A DNA stretch of 64,000 nucleotides, taken from Paenibacillus mucilaginosus 3016. Its GTDB lineage: Bacteria; Bacillota; Bacilli; Paenibacillales; NBRC-103111. A model generated the notes under the pieces. That model was not told the origin of the DNA. It searched no databases and saw only the letters and a program-made list of their open reading frames with translations. The stretch is taken from NCBI RefSeq assembly GCF_000250655.1, contig NC_016935.1, positions 505,501 to 569,500 of the forward strand, given 5' to 3'. The position numbers and the translations under genes were made by a program. This document shows positions 32,505 to 41,031 of this stretch, in pieces. The number at the start of each line of letters is the position of its first letter. Positions within the stretch are counted from its first letter, which is position 1.

Positions 32505-34244
32505 GTGAAGATGACCGTAGGAAAAAAAATATTCGGGGGCTTTGCCCTGCTGCTTGTCCTGCTGCTCGTGGTCGGCTTGTTCGGTGTGAATCAGATGAAC
32601 CGGCTGTACAAGCAGGCGGAGGAGATGAATGTGTCCTGGATGCCGGGCGTGTCGACCAGTAAGGAGATCGAATCGGTGACGCAAGAGATTGTCTCCAAGA
32701 TGTTCCTGGTCGTGGTAGAGTCTGATGTGCAGCGAGCGACGGAATTGACGAAGCAGATCGATGAACATTTCAAACAGATTGATACGGAGATGGCCGCTTA
32801 CGAGGCAACCATCCTGGATGAGCTGTATCCGGAGGACCGGCACAATTTCGAGGAGCTGAAGAAAGAAATCTCCGGTTTGAAATCGGCTATCGAAGAGAGC
32901 AAGAAGTTGGCAGCCGACGTGAACCTGGAGGCAGGGGTCGGTTCGCGCATCGGTGAGGTCAACAACATGATTAAGAGCCTTACGGACCGCCTGAGGGCTT
33001 CCAACGAGATTCTGGACAAGGTCACCAAGTTTAACGACGACGGAGCTGTCCGCCTGGCCAAGCTGGCGGCCGAGACGAACGAGAGCGCACGCGGGGTGAT
33101 CTTCACGGTCATCGCAGCTGCAATCCTGATCGGTCTGGTCATGGCCTACCTGATCGCCCGGAACATTTCCCGCCCGATGATTCAAGCCTCTGAGGCGCTC
33201 GGACGTGTGGCTGCAGGGGATCTCACCGTGGAACCGCTCAAGGTCAAGAGTCGTGATGAAATCGGGCAGCTGGCAGAGGCCTTCAACCGGATGACAGCCG
33301 ATATGAATGCGATGGTATCGCAGATCAAGGTGTCCTCCGAGATGGTGGCCGCTTCGGCGGAACAGCTTCTGGCTTCGGCCGAGCAGAGCTCGAAGGCGGC
33401 GGAGTCGGTCGCAGACGGCTCGCAGGAGGCATCGGATTATACGGAGAAACAGATGCAGAGTGTCGAAGAGCTCTTCAATGCCCTGTCTGAGGTTTCGGCC
33501 GGTATGCAGCAGATTTCGGGCAACGGCGAGATTATGCTGACCATGGTCCGCGAAACCAACGAGCTGTCCGACCGCGGCGGCAGAGCCGTGCAGGCCATCG
33601 CCGAGCAGATGAACGAGATCAACCAGACCTCCGAGGAGTCTTCCCGGATGATCCGGATGCTGGGCGAGCAGTCCAAGCAGATCGGCAACATCGTTACGCT
33701 GATCACCGGTATAGCGAATCAGACGAACCTGCTTGCGCTCAATGCGGCTATTGAGGCGGCTCGCGCAGGGGAGCATGGCAAAGGGTTCGCCGTCGTTGCA
33801 GGTGAGGTGCGCAAGCTGGCCGAGCAGTCGGTCCAGTCGGCCGCCCAGATCACTTCGCTGGTCGAATCGATTCAGCGCGATACGGACAAAGTCATTCTCT
33901 CCGTTGAAAGAGGAACAGACAAAGTCTACGAAGGCATTCGCAAGGCGGAGGACGTACGAGATGCGTTCACTGAGATCAAGGAGTCGATCCAGACGGTATC
34001 CGTGAAGGTGGAAGAGGTGACGCATTCCGTCGAGGACATGACTGCTTCCAGCGAAGAGATGACGGCGACGATCGAGACGGTGAGCACGGCTTCCGAGCAG
34101 ATCGCCACCGCTTCGCAGACCAATGCGGCTGCAAGCCAGCAGCAGCTGGCCTCGATGCAGGAGATCAGCGCCTCTTCCCAGTCCCTGGCGCACTTGGCCG
34201 AGGAACTGAACGAAGTGCTCGCACGCTTCAAAACGAATAAGTAA
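32505..34244 (+). CDS. Methyl-accepting chemotaxis protein
   Basis: 579 residues from GTG 32505, 9 nt after AAGGAGG. Membrane helix 1 (about 9-30), a four-helix-bundle-type extracellular sensor (about 32-195), membrane helix 2 (about 199-220), HAMP (about 222-275) and a long cytoplasmic signalling coiled coil (about 285-579). The conserved hairpin tip is [33 protein letters not shown] near 400-435. It should relay an unknown external stimulus to CheA/CheW. No che genes are nearby, so it is an orphan receptor. Confidence 0.95.
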   Translation: MKMTVGKKIFGGFALLLVLLLVVGLFGVNQMNRLYKQAEEMNVSWMPGVSTSKEIESVTQEIVSKMFLVVVESDVQRATELTKQIDEHFKQIDTEMAAYEATILDELYPEDRHNFEELKKEISGLKSAIEESKKLAADVNLEAGVGSRIGEVNNMIKSLTDRLRASNEILDKVTKFNDDGAVRLAKLAAETNESARGVIFTVIAAAILIGLVMAYLIARNISRPMIQASEALGRVAAGDLTVEPLKVKSRDEIGQLAEAFNRMTADMNAMVSQIKVSSEMVAASAEQLLASAEQSSKAAESVADGSQEASDYTEKQMQSVEELFNALSEVSAGMQQISGNGEIMLTMVRETNELSDRGGRAVQAIAEQMNEINQTSEESSRMIRMLGEQSKQIGNIVTLITGIANQTNLLALNAAIEAARAGEHGKGFAVVAGEVRKLAEQSVQSAAQITSLVESIQRDTDKVILSVERGTDKVYEGIRKAEDVRDAFTEIKESIQTVSVKVEEVTHSVEDMTASSEEMTATIETVSTASEQIATASQTNAAASQQQLASMQEISASSQSLAHLAEELNEVLARFKTNK

Positions 34245-34249
34245 GGTGA

Positions 34250-34295
34250 AAAACGGCTGTTCCCAGAGCTCATAAGGGAACGGCCGTTTTTGCTC
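34250..34295 (+). terminator. Intrinsic terminator after the chemotaxis receptor gene
   Basis: A 15-bp stem with one mismatch (34250-34264 with 34276-34290, AAAACGGC... / ...GCCGTTTT) is followed by a T-rich stretch. Confidence 0.9.
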
Positions 34296-34319
34296 TTTAC
34301 TGGATGAATTTAATTCGGT

Positions 34320-34405
34320 ATATAAAATAAGCCCCTCTGCGGTCCGGGGCGGGTCATCCTGATCGATGCCTGCCGGTAGAGCCGGAGGGGCTTATTATTT
34401 TATAT
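34320..34405. terminator. Long inverted repeat, probable terminator for the CBS-domain gene
   Basis: Left arm 34320-34337 (TATAAAATA..AGCCCCTC) and right arm 34383-34405 (GAGGGGCTTATTATTTTATA) are complementary apart from a 3-nt bulge and enclose a 45-nt GC-rich loop. It has AT-rich tails both ways and lies downstream of the minus-strand gene. Confidence 0.7.
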
Positions 34406-34452
34406 GATGCCGGGCGAAGGCTGAGTGCTTCCGAAGGGGACTCTGCTCAGCG

Positions 34453-35781
34453 CTAAGCCGACTGAGTCTGCTGGGCTTCCAGCCTCTTCACCGTCAGCCG
34501 CGCGATCCGCAGATCGTCGGTTTCCTCGATCACGAACTCGTAGGTATCGCCGTAGCGGATGCTCTGGCCCTGCTTCGGAGGAATTTCGACCTGCGAATAG
34601 ATCCATCCGCCGATCGTATCGTAGTCCTCCGATTCAATCTCCAGCCCGAACTGTTCGTTGACTTCGTCAATCAGCAGCCGGCCGTCGATGGAATAAGAAT
34701 CATCGTCACGAATCTCGACGCTTGGGCGCGGATCCGGGTCGAACTCATCCTGGATCTCACCGACGATCTCCTCAAGGATGTCCTCGATCGTCACGAGACC
34801 CGAAGTTCCGCCATACTCATCGATGAGCAGGGCAATCTGGCCTTTTTTCTTCTGCATGAGCTTGAGCAGCGTGGAGATCGGCATCGATTCCGGCACCTTC
34901 GTAATCGGGCGGGCGATCGAACGGATGTCATCCACCTTGCCCTGGGCCTTCAGCAGATCCTTGATATGCACGAAGCCGATGATATTGTCCTTGTCGGGAT
35001 CGCAGACCGGGTAGCGGGTGCGCATCTCGTTCAGGGCAATATCCAGGTTCTCCTGGAACGAGAGATTGGCATACAGGCAGCCCATCTCCGTCCGCGGGAT
35101 CATGATCTCTCTCGCGTTCGTTTCCGAGAATTCGAATATATTATCAAACAGTGTCAATTCGGTGTTATCGATAAACCCGCTTTTGTGGCTTTCCTTCACC
35201 AGCACACGGATTTCTTCATCCGTATGGGCCGACTCGTGCTCGGTCGCAGGCTCGATGCCCACCCGTTTCAGCATCCAGTTGGAGATGCCGTTGAGGATCC
35301 AGATGAACGGGTACATCACCTTGTACATCACGACCAGGGGCATGGCCGCCCACAGGGTCACATTCTCGGACTGCCGGATGGCATACGTCTTCGGGAACTG
35401 TTCACCGAGCGTGATATGCAGCGTCGTGATCAGGGAGAAGGCGACCAGGAACGATACCGTATGCACCACCGTATCGCTGAGTCCCAGCCAGCCCTTGAGG
35501 ACGGGCTCCAGAGCATCCGCAATGACCGGTTCCCCGACCCAGCCGAGGCCGAGAGAGGCCAGGGTGATGCCAAGCTGGCAGGCGGAGAGGTAGGCATTCA
35601 GGTTGGCCATAATCTTCTGGGCCAGACGCGCGCTGAGATTGCCCGATTGCGCCAGCACATCGATGCGGCTGTTCCTTACTTTCACCATTGCGAATTCGGC
35701 AGCGACAAAGAAACCATTCAGAAGTACAAGCACCACGATCAAAACCACGTTAAGCAATAAAGGTAACGGGTCACTACTCAA
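34453..35781 (-). CDS. CNNM/CorC (hemolysin C) family membrane protein with CBS pair
   Basis: 442 residues. A DUF21/CNNM membrane domain (about 1-200, LNGFFVAAEFAMVKVRNSR) is followed by tandem CBS domains (about 215-335, REIMIPRTEM and LLIDEYGGTSGLVTIEDILEEIVGEI) and a CorC_HlyC FAD-like domain (about 350-430). Family members such as B. subtilis MpfA/YhdP act in Mg2+ efflux. An in-frame stop directly precedes TTG 35781, so this is the first possible start; the ribosome site (GGGA) is weak. Confidence 0.92.
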   Translation of the reverse strand: MSSDPLPLLLNVVLIVVLVLLNGFFVAAEFAMVKVRNSRIDVLAQSGNLSARLAQKIMANLNAYLSACQLGITLASLGLGWVGEPVIADALEPVLKGWLGLSDTVVHTVSFLVAFSLITTLHITLGEQFPKTYAIRQSENVTLWAAMPLVVMYKVMYPFIWILNGISNWMLKRVGIEPATEHESAHTDEEIRVLVKESHKSGFIDNTELTLFDNIFEFSETNAREIMIPRTEMGCLYANLSFQENLDIALNEMRTRYPVCDPDKDNIIGFVHIKDLLKAQGKVDDIRSIARPITKVPESMPISTLLKLMQKKKGQIALLIDEYGGTSGLVTIEDILEEIVGEIQDEFDPDPRPSVEIRDDDSYSIDGRLLIDEVNEQFGLEIESEDYDTIGGWIYSQVEIPPKQGQSIRYGDTYEFVIEETDDLRIARLTVKRLEAQQTQSA

Positions 35782-36142
35782 TCATTCCCTATCCCCTGCG
35801 TGAGGCGGATAGGTACACCTCCTTGAACAAAGCAATTTTTTTGGACAAGATCCAGTTTGACCGGCATAAAGAATGTTTATAAATTATTATACCGAATCGG
35901 GAAAAGGCGCTCAAACGACGAGAGAGTGCTTGCGGTGCATGCAGAAGATGCTGCAGCCGCGTTTCATCCGGGGAATGACCGTTTTCCCCCTGTACGCTGT
36001 TAATTTGACCGAATTTGTTCAAAATCATGATTTTCAGGCTGTTAGTTTAAGGGTATTTACCCTTTTCTCTTCCATACGAAACGTTGGATGGAGCAGCCCG
36101 AGTCTCTTCTTCCCTCAAAACGATGGCAAAGGAGTGAGTGGT
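35782..36142. other. Divergent intergenic region
   Basis: 361 bp between the CBS-domain gene and the second cation efflux gene. It holds a perfect 14-bp palindrome AAAATCATGATTTT at 36022-36035 and a TTGACC nearby (36007) that could be a -35. No gene is supported, although one frame stays open. Confidence 0.5.
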
Positions 36143-37126
36143 ATGCCGAACCTGTGGCAGGCAATCCGGAAGGGGAATACGTCCTCGGGGATCGCGGCGC
36201 TTGGCAATGCCGGGCTGGCGGTCCTCAAGGGGGTGGCGGCGTTCTTCAGCGGCAGCGGCGCCATGTTCGCTTCCGCGATGCATTCTATAGCGGATGCGGT
36301 GAATCAGGGCTTCGTGTTCGCGGGCAGTGTGCTGGCGGAGCGCAAGCCCACCAAGCGGTTCCCGGCCGGATTCGGCCGCGTCATCAACATCTTCTGCATG
36401 ATCGCTGTGATTGTGGTGACCGTGATGGCCTACGAGACGGTCAAGGAGGGCTTCCATCTGCTTCAGCATCCGGCGGAGTCGGAAGGCTTCTGGCTTTCCT
36501 TTGTTATCCTGCTGGCCGCCATTGCGGTGGACGGCGGGGTGCTGATCAAGGCCATGCATGAGATTCTCAAAGAAACCCGGGTGGAGGCACACGGAATGGA
36601 CGTCATCCCGGCGGCCTTCCGGAATGTGGGGCGTGCCGCACCGCCGACACGTCTGGTCTTCTATGAAGATATTGTGGCCACGACCGGTGCGGTGCTCGCG
36701 TTAGCCGCCGTAGTTATTGCGGAGTTTACGCCGCTGAAGGTCTTTGACGGGATCGCCACCATTCTGATCGGGCTGTTAATGGTGATTGTGGCCTTTAAGG
36801 TCGGGTTCGACAATATGGCCGGTCTGATCGGCGTCGCCGCTCCGGTCGAAGTGGAGACCAAGGTCTCGGAGCTGATTCTCGGGGACCCGGACGTGCGGGA
36901 TATCAACACGCTGCGGATCATCCAGGAGGGGCGTTTCTACCACGTGGACGGTTACATCGAGCTGCGGCGGGGACTGGCTCTGGCCGAGGCGGATGACATC
37001 AAGTTCCGTGTACGGGACAAGCTGCTGGCGGATATCGATATAGCGGACGTGACCCTGGGCATTATTGAAGATAACGGGATCCAGACCTGGAATCTGGAGG
37101 AGCTGAGAGGAGAAAGCAGGGGCTGA
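36143..37126 (+). CDS. Cation diffusion facilitator-type transporter
   Basis: 327 residues from ATG 36143, 8 nt after AAAGGAG; the longer open frame from 35873 is upstream sequence. Six predicted membrane helices, with HSIADAVNQGFVFAG in helix 2 and YEDIVATTGAVLALAAVV in helix 5, which carry HxxxD and xxDxxxx metal-site residues. A cytoplasmic domain follows (about 230-327). The family exports divalent cations. It belongs to the branch with a long helix 4-5 loop and is distinct from the efflux gene near 20 kb. Confidence 0.88.
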   Translation: MPNLWQAIRKGNTSSGIAALGNAGLAVLKGVAAFFSGSGAMFASAMHSIADAVNQGFVFAGSVLAERKPTKRFPAGFGRVINIFCMIAVIVVTVMAYETVKEGFHLLQHPAESEGFWLSFVILLAAIAVDGGVLIKAMHEILKETRVEAHGMDVIPAAFRNVGRAAPPTRLVFYEDIVATTGAVLALAAVVIAEFTPLKVFDGIATILIGLLMVIVAFKVGFDNMAGLIGVAAPVEVETKVSELILGDPDVRDINTLRIIQEGRFYHVDGYIELRRGLALAEADDIKFRVRDKLLADIDIADVTLGIIEDNGIQTWNLEELRGESRG

Positions 37127-37141
37127 GGGCCCCTTTTTTTT
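37119..37141 (+). terminator. Short terminator overlapping the cation efflux stop codon
   Basis: GGGGC (37119-37123) pairs with GCCCC (37129-37133) around the stop codon, followed by eight T. Confidence 0.7.
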
Positions 37142-37709
37142 GTGCCTGCTCTTCACTTTTCATTGACTTATGCCGATATTGGTAGTATGATAGGTGTTAT
37201 GCTTTGCAAAAGAAGGAACCTCAAATAACCCCTATGAATTTGAATCCCCTCGAATTTTTAACCCACTTTCCATGATTCACCGCACATCGAATGACAATTC
37301 TTAAGGATTCCCATGAATGTTCAACTGTGGTTTGTACTGATTCACACTGGCGCGGTCTTCGGAGCCGCAAGGATGGAAGAGAGGCAGGGCTTTCATTGTT
37401 TTAGTTTCACAGTATCATGACAGATTCAACAAGCAAGATGAGGGGTTGACGGTTCGACGCTGCAGGAGTTGACTGCCGGCGCACGATATAGGTTCCCACC
37501 GCAGAACATGCATTACACCCATAAGCCTTGACCTTGGCTGCTCGCCATCCGGTCGGGGCTTTTGTCGTTTTACGGGCCCAACACGCCCCTTGTCCAATCC
37601 GCTTCTTTCCCCGGCCGGGAGCTCGACGCTTCCATTTTCTGCGGGTGCGCTTTCCGCATGGATTGACGGCAGGCTGCCGCATACTAGGCATTAGAAGGGA
37701 GATGAGACT
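37142..37709. other. Gene-free region upstream of two small genes
   Basis: About 570 bp with several short open frames but no frame with both a ribosome site and coding character. A TTGACG near 37661 could be a -35. I see no repeat, RNA family or operator I can name. Confidence 0.5.
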
Positions 37710-37841
37710 ATGGCGAAGAACAAGAAGAACCGCTCGAACAATTCCAAAGAGCAGGAGATGCACGAGAACAGCAACGGGCAGGCCAATGCTGCGGGAGTGA
37801 TGGATAAACGGCTGAGCGGACCTAACCGTCCGGCTGAATAA
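37710..37841 (+). CDS. Small Asn/Lys-rich protein (43 residues)
   Basis: Encodes 43 residues beginning MAKNKKNRSNNSKEQ and ending SGPNRPAE. It is highly polar, with no Cys and no hydrophobic helix. AAGGGAGATGAG precedes the ATG. The next gene's Shine-Dalgarno AAGGAGG begins at the stop codon, so the two are a tight pair. Its composition resembles small spore proteins of spore formers, but I do not recognise a named family; a spore role is only a guess. Confidence 0.6.
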   Translation: MAKNKKNRSNNSKEQEMHENSNGQANAAGVMDKRLSGPNRPAE

Positions 37842-37854
37842 GGAGGCACGTTCC

Positions 37855-38292
37855 GTGACGACCCCTAACCGCCCCGGGGGACACGACCCCGAGGGCTACG
37901 ACCATGTGAACACCGACATAGAGTACAACGCCAAAAATGACCCGGCGCTCGATCCCTTCGAAATCGAGTTCAAGCCGGAATACCAGTCGGGCCGCGGTCC
38001 CCGGGAAGCCTTCGTGAACGAGCACGGGGTGCTGATCGGCGACCACGACTACACTTCCGCGAATTCTCCGCTGGAGCAGTGGAGCAAGGATACCGACCCG
38101 TCCATCATGTCCGGAGACGAGTGGGTTCACCCGTATAAGGACGTGGGCTTCCAGACGGCGGAGAACCGGGATATCTTCGAGCGGGGCATTCCGCCGAAGG
38201 CCGACCGCTTTATGCATCCGGACAAGGATGTCGCCTACGATGCGTTCCAGCCGGGGGAAGCGGACCCGCAGCGCAGCGAGGACGGCCGCTGA
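37855..38292 (+). CDS. DUF3905-like protein of unknown function
   Basis: 145 residues from GTG 37855, 8 nt after AAGGAGG. It is polar and acidic, without membrane segments. Segments such as DPFEIEFKPEYQSGRGPREAFVNEHG, SPLEQWSKDTDPSIMSGDEWVHPYKD and DIFERGIPPKADRFMHP recall the DUF3905 family of Bacillales, as I remember it. No enzymatic motif is visible. It is 13 nt downstream of the 43-residue gene and probably cotranscribed. A small hairpin (38311-38331) follows. Confidence 0.75.
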   Translation: MTTPNRPGGHDPEGYDHVNTDIEYNAKNDPALDPFEIEFKPEYQSGRGPREAFVNEHGVLIGDHDYTSANSPLEQWSKDTDPSIMSGDEWVHPYKDVGFQTAENRDIFERGIPPKADRFMHPDKDVAYDAFQPGEADPQRSEDGR

Positions 38293-38334
38293 GGCACCGG
38301 TTCTTGTCTGCTGCAGGCCCTGCGCCTGCAGCCC

Positions 38335-38363
38335 TTTGCTTTCCCGATGACCCGATGTATAAT
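38335..38363 (+). promoter_or_regulatory. Probable promoter of the bacilliredoxin gene
   Basis: -35 TTTGCT (38335-38340), a 17-nt spacer and a perfect -10 TATAAT (38358-38363) lie 57 nt before the start codon. Confidence 0.55.
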
Positions 38364-38419
38364 AGGACATAACACAAATGTCCCCTGCGGAACATGGGAT
38401 CGAAGGAGTGAGCAGAACA

Positions 38420-38854
38420 ATGTCCATGTCGTTTGAGAGATACATGATGGATATGGTGCAGCCGATGAGAGACGAGCTGACTCGGATCGGCATCCAGGAG
38501 CTTCGCACCCCTGAGGAAGTAACGGAAGCGCTCGAGAACATGAAGGGCACGGCCCTGGTTGTCGTCAACTCCGTCTGCGGCTGTGCGGCGGGCCAATGCC
38601 GCCCGGGCGTGACCAAGGCACTTCAGCATGAAGTGAAGCCGGACCACCTGTATACGGTCTTTGCGGGCCAGGACAAAGAAGCGACAGCGAAGGCGCGCGA
38701 ATTCTTCGCACCGTACCCGCCGTCCTCCCCGTCCATCGCTCTGATGAAAGACGGCGAGCTCGTTCACTTCATCCAGCGTCACCAGGTCGAAGACCGGTCC
38801 GCCGAGATGATCGCGAACGACTTGATCGGCGCTTTCGAGACCTACTGCAAATAA
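38420..38854 (+). CDS. brxA: Bacilliredoxin (BrxA/YphP type)
   Basis: 144 residues from ATG 38420, after AAGGAG. Thioredoxin-like fold with the bacilliredoxin motif CGC (NSVCGCAAGQCRPG near 52-65) and the family strings VFAGQDKEATAKAREFF and YPPSSPSIALMKDGE. Bacilliredoxins remove bacillithiol from mixed disulfides on proteins after oxidative stress. The start and MSM.YE.YM-like opening are closer to BrxA than BrxB. An extra Cys (GQC) just after the motif is unusual relative to the B. subtilis proteins as I recall them. Confidence 0.92.
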   Translation: MSMSFERYMMDMVQPMRDELTRIGIQELRTPEEVTEALENMKGTALVVVNSVCGCAAGQCRPGVTKALQHEVKPDHLYTVFAGQDKEATAKAREFFAPYPPSSPSIALMKDGELVHFIQRHQVEDRSAEMIANDLIGAFETYCK

Positions 38855-38864
38855 GTGCGCAGCG

Positions 38865-38905
38865 CTCCCGCCGGATCCTCTCAGGATCCCCCGGGAGTTT
38901 TTTTT
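38865..38905 (+). terminator. Intrinsic terminator after brxA
   Basis: CTCCCG..GGATCCT pairs with AGGATCC..CGGGAG (3-nt loop, one internal CC/CC mismatch), followed by eight T. Confidence 0.93.
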
Positions 38906-38964
38906 GTGCCGCGGGCATATGGGATGAATGGAAACGGTTCCTGTTTCAGAAGGGGCCAAGCCGT

Positions 38965-38993
38965 TTAACCTATGAAGAGAATCATGGTATACT
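38965..38993 (+). promoter_or_regulatory. Probable promoter of nadE
   Basis: -35 TTAACC (38965-38970), 17-nt spacer, -10 TATACT (38988-38993), 101 nt before the chosen start. Confidence 0.5.
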
Positions 38994-39094
38994 GTAAGGA
39001 AACTTGACAGCGGGAAAATACATAAGCATGGACAGCAGGACTTTTCAGAGGAACCCGCCCCGTCACGGAGATAGAAGAAGGAGAGGTGCTCGCG

Positions 39095-39904
39095 ATGAGT
39101 CTGCAGCAGGAGATCATTGCCAAGCTGGGCGTGAAGCCAGAGATCAATGTACAGGAAGAGATCCGCAAGCGCGTGGATTTTCTGAAGGAGTATGTGCTGA
39201 AGGCGGGAGTCGACGGGCTGCTGATCGCCATCAGCGGGGGGATCGACAGCGCAGTGGCTACGGGGCTGTGCAAGCGTGCAACTGACGAGCTGACTGAAGA
39301 GAAGGGCCGCGAGTACAAGACGCTCGGCGTCTTCCAGCCTTACGGCACGCAGGAGGATATCGCCGACAGCTATGCCACGGCGGAAGCGTTCAACTTGAAG
39401 TACAAGGTCGAGACGAACATCGAGGAAGCGGTGAACGAGATGGCCCTGGAGACTGAGCATGCGCTCAAGTCGATCGGCGTCCACCAGCATGTCAGCCGCG
39501 GGGGCAAGGGGAACATCAAGGCCCGTACGCGGATGGTTGTGCAGTATGCACTCGCCTTCGATCTGAACCTGCTCGTGGTGGGGACCGACCATGCGTCCGA
39601 AGCCATTACCGGCTTCTTCACGAAGTGGGGAGACGGTGCCGTTGACATTACGCCGCTGCGGACGCTGAACAAGCGTCAGGTGCGGGCGCTGGCCCGCGAG
39701 CTGGGTGTGCCGAAGAGCGTGCTGGACAAGGCGCCTACGGCGGGCCTGTGGGAAGGCCAGACCGACGAGAAAGAGCTCGGCATCACCTACGAGGATAACA
39801 GCGACTATCTCGAAGGCAAGCAGATTGCGGATGAAGTCCGCGAGAAGCTGGAGAAGCACTACCTGCGCACGGAGCATAAGCGCACCGATATTCCGGGCAT
39901 CTAA
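39095..39904 (+). CDS. nadE: NH3-dependent NAD+ synthetase
   Basis: 269 residues from ATG 39095 (GGAGAGG 8 nt upstream; GTG 39086 is an alternative). It amidates nicotinate adenine dinucleotide with ammonia and ATP, the last step of NAD synthesis. The PP-loop motif is ISGGIDSAV near 45-53. GNIKARTRMVVQYALA, VGTDHASEAITGFFTKWGDG, PTAGLWEGQTDEKELGITYE and TEHKRTDIPGI all fit the short ammonia-dependent form without a glutaminase domain. It is monogenic with its own promoter and terminator. Confidence 0.96.
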   Translation: MSLQQEIIAKLGVKPEINVQEEIRKRVDFLKEYVLKAGVDGLLIAISGGIDSAVATGLCKRATDELTEEKGREYKTLGVFQPYGTQEDIADSYATAEAFNLKYKVETNIEEAVNEMALETEHALKSIGVHQHVSRGGKGNIKARTRMVVQYALAFDLNLLVVGTDHASEAITGFFTKWGDGAVDITPLRTLNKRQVRALARELGVPKSVLDKAPTAGLWEGQTDEKELGITYEDNSDYLEGKQIADEVREKLEKHYLRTEHKRTDIPGI

Positions 39905-39926
39905 TAGACATTCCGGGCATCTAATG
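39890..39926 (+). repeat. Short tandem duplication at the nadE 3' end
   Basis: ATTCCGGGCATCTAAT occurs twice, 4 nt apart; the first copy encodes the last residues and stop codon and the second lies just behind it. Confidence 0.8.
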
Positions 39927-39935
39927 GCCGGCCAA

Positions 39936-39972
39936 AAGGACAACCCTCTCCCTTACGGGAGAGGGTTGTTTG
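39936..39972. terminator. Terminator between nadE and the Mn-catalase gene
   Basis: A 13-bp perfect stem (39940-39952 with 39957-39969, ACAACCCTCTCCC) with a 4-nt loop. T-rich flanks occur on both sides, so it probably works for both convergent genes. Confidence 0.85.
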
Positions 39973-40013
39973 ATGTTGGCGAAGGGTGTGGTGCGGGGGA
40001 CAGCGGAGGCGTG

Positions 40014-40922
40014 TTATTTCATCCCGGCATTGCTCTGCAGACGTTTCGCGATCTGCAGGAAGTCCTCGGCCGAGATGCCCGGGGCGAACTCTTCGGGCAC
40101 CTCCGGCAGGTCGGGAATCGGTGCCCCCGGAGGTGAGCCGAAGACCGTCTCGAGCGGTGACCCGTCCTCCGGATGCTGTCCCTTCCAGATCAGTGCGATG
40201 TCGCGGTAATCGTCCGGCGAGAAGGTGTAGAGCTTCCGGTGTTCGCCGATCGCCTCGAATTTGCGGGCCTCATCGAAGTATTTGTTCTCGAGGCTCGGGA
40301 TCGGGAGCATCTTGGTCACATCCACGCCGGTCGCCACCTCCAGAGCCTTGGCATAGGCGATGATATGTACGCCCCCGCGGACAAGCAGATAACCGATCAT
40401 ATGCCGGGCCGTAGGGTGGTCGGTCATCTCGTAGACCCGCATCTTGTGGGTTCGGGCTCCGCACTCGAGGAAAAAGTTATGGAGCAGATCGAGCACGAGA
40501 TTACCGCTGTTGAAGACGTTATCCCCGACCCAGGGGCGTCCTTGGGAGTCGGCGACATAGGCCGTCTGCGCATTCGGGATGAAGTGCAGACTGTAGCGTT
40601 TGTCCTTCGCATTGCGCATCGGCCCGATATCCGGGTCGCCGGGATACGTATCGCGCCTCTCGCCGGTCAGCACCATGTTGATGGTATGGGAGACGAGCTC
40701 GACATGGCCGAACTCCTCGGCGGTAATGCTGGCGACGAGATCATAGAACGGCTTCAGCTTCTTTTTGCCGCGAAAATTGTGGGATTGAAACATATAGTTG
40801 TTCAGCGTCGACATCTCGCCGAATTTGCCCCCGAGCAGCTCCTGTACGGCAGACGCCGCATTGGGGTCGGAGTAAGGCGACTTCGGCAGTTCAATTTGCA
40901 GCTTGTTATGACGGGTGATCAT
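40014..40922 (-). CDS. Manganese-containing (non-haem) catalase
   Basis: 302 residues from ATG 40922, 8 nt after GGGAGGG; an 11-residue longer frame is less likely. It is a four-helix-bundle dimanganese catalase that disproportionates hydrogen peroxide. Metal-site segments visible: ELLGGKFGEMSTLNNYMFQS (Glu), ITAEEFGHVELV (Glu, His), FLECGARTHKMRVYEMTDH and GYLLVRGGVHIIAYAKALE (Glu/His ligands in the family). Homologues in Bacillales include spore-coat-associated CotJC and YdbD; at about 300 residues this is nearer the longer YdbD type. It lies 109 bp downstream of bioA. Confidence 0.92.
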   Translation of the reverse strand: MITRHNKLQIELPKSPYSDPNAASAVQELLGGKFGEMSTLNNYMFQSHNFRGKKKLKPFYDLVASITAEEFGHVELVSHTINMVLTGERRDTYPGDPDIGPMRNAKDKRYSLHFIPNAQTAYVADSQGRPWVGDNVFNSGNLVLDLLHNFFLECGARTHKMRVYEMTDHPTARHMIGYLLVRGGVHIIAYAKALEVATGVDVTKMLPIPSLENKYFDEARKFEAIGEHRKLYTFSPDDYRDIALIWKGQHPEDGSPLETVFGSPPGAPIPDLPEVPEEFAPGISAEDFLQIAKRLQSNAGMK

Positions 40923-41031
40923 GATGTTATCCCTCCCTGGCCTTATGGGCTCCACTTCACGAATATGTCGAGCGGGAGGGAAATATGACGGACAACCCGG
41001 GGGGCCGGAGGGGCTTGGGACGCACTTGGAC

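Noticed and set aside
32331..34193. 620-codon open frame antisense to the chemotaxis receptor gene
   Set aside because: The sense strand encodes an unmistakable MCP signalling domain; the antisense protein is Leu/Arg/His-rich nonsense.
38210..39943. 577-codon antisense frame spanning brxA and nadE
   Set aside because: It crosses two recognised genes, a promoter and a terminator.
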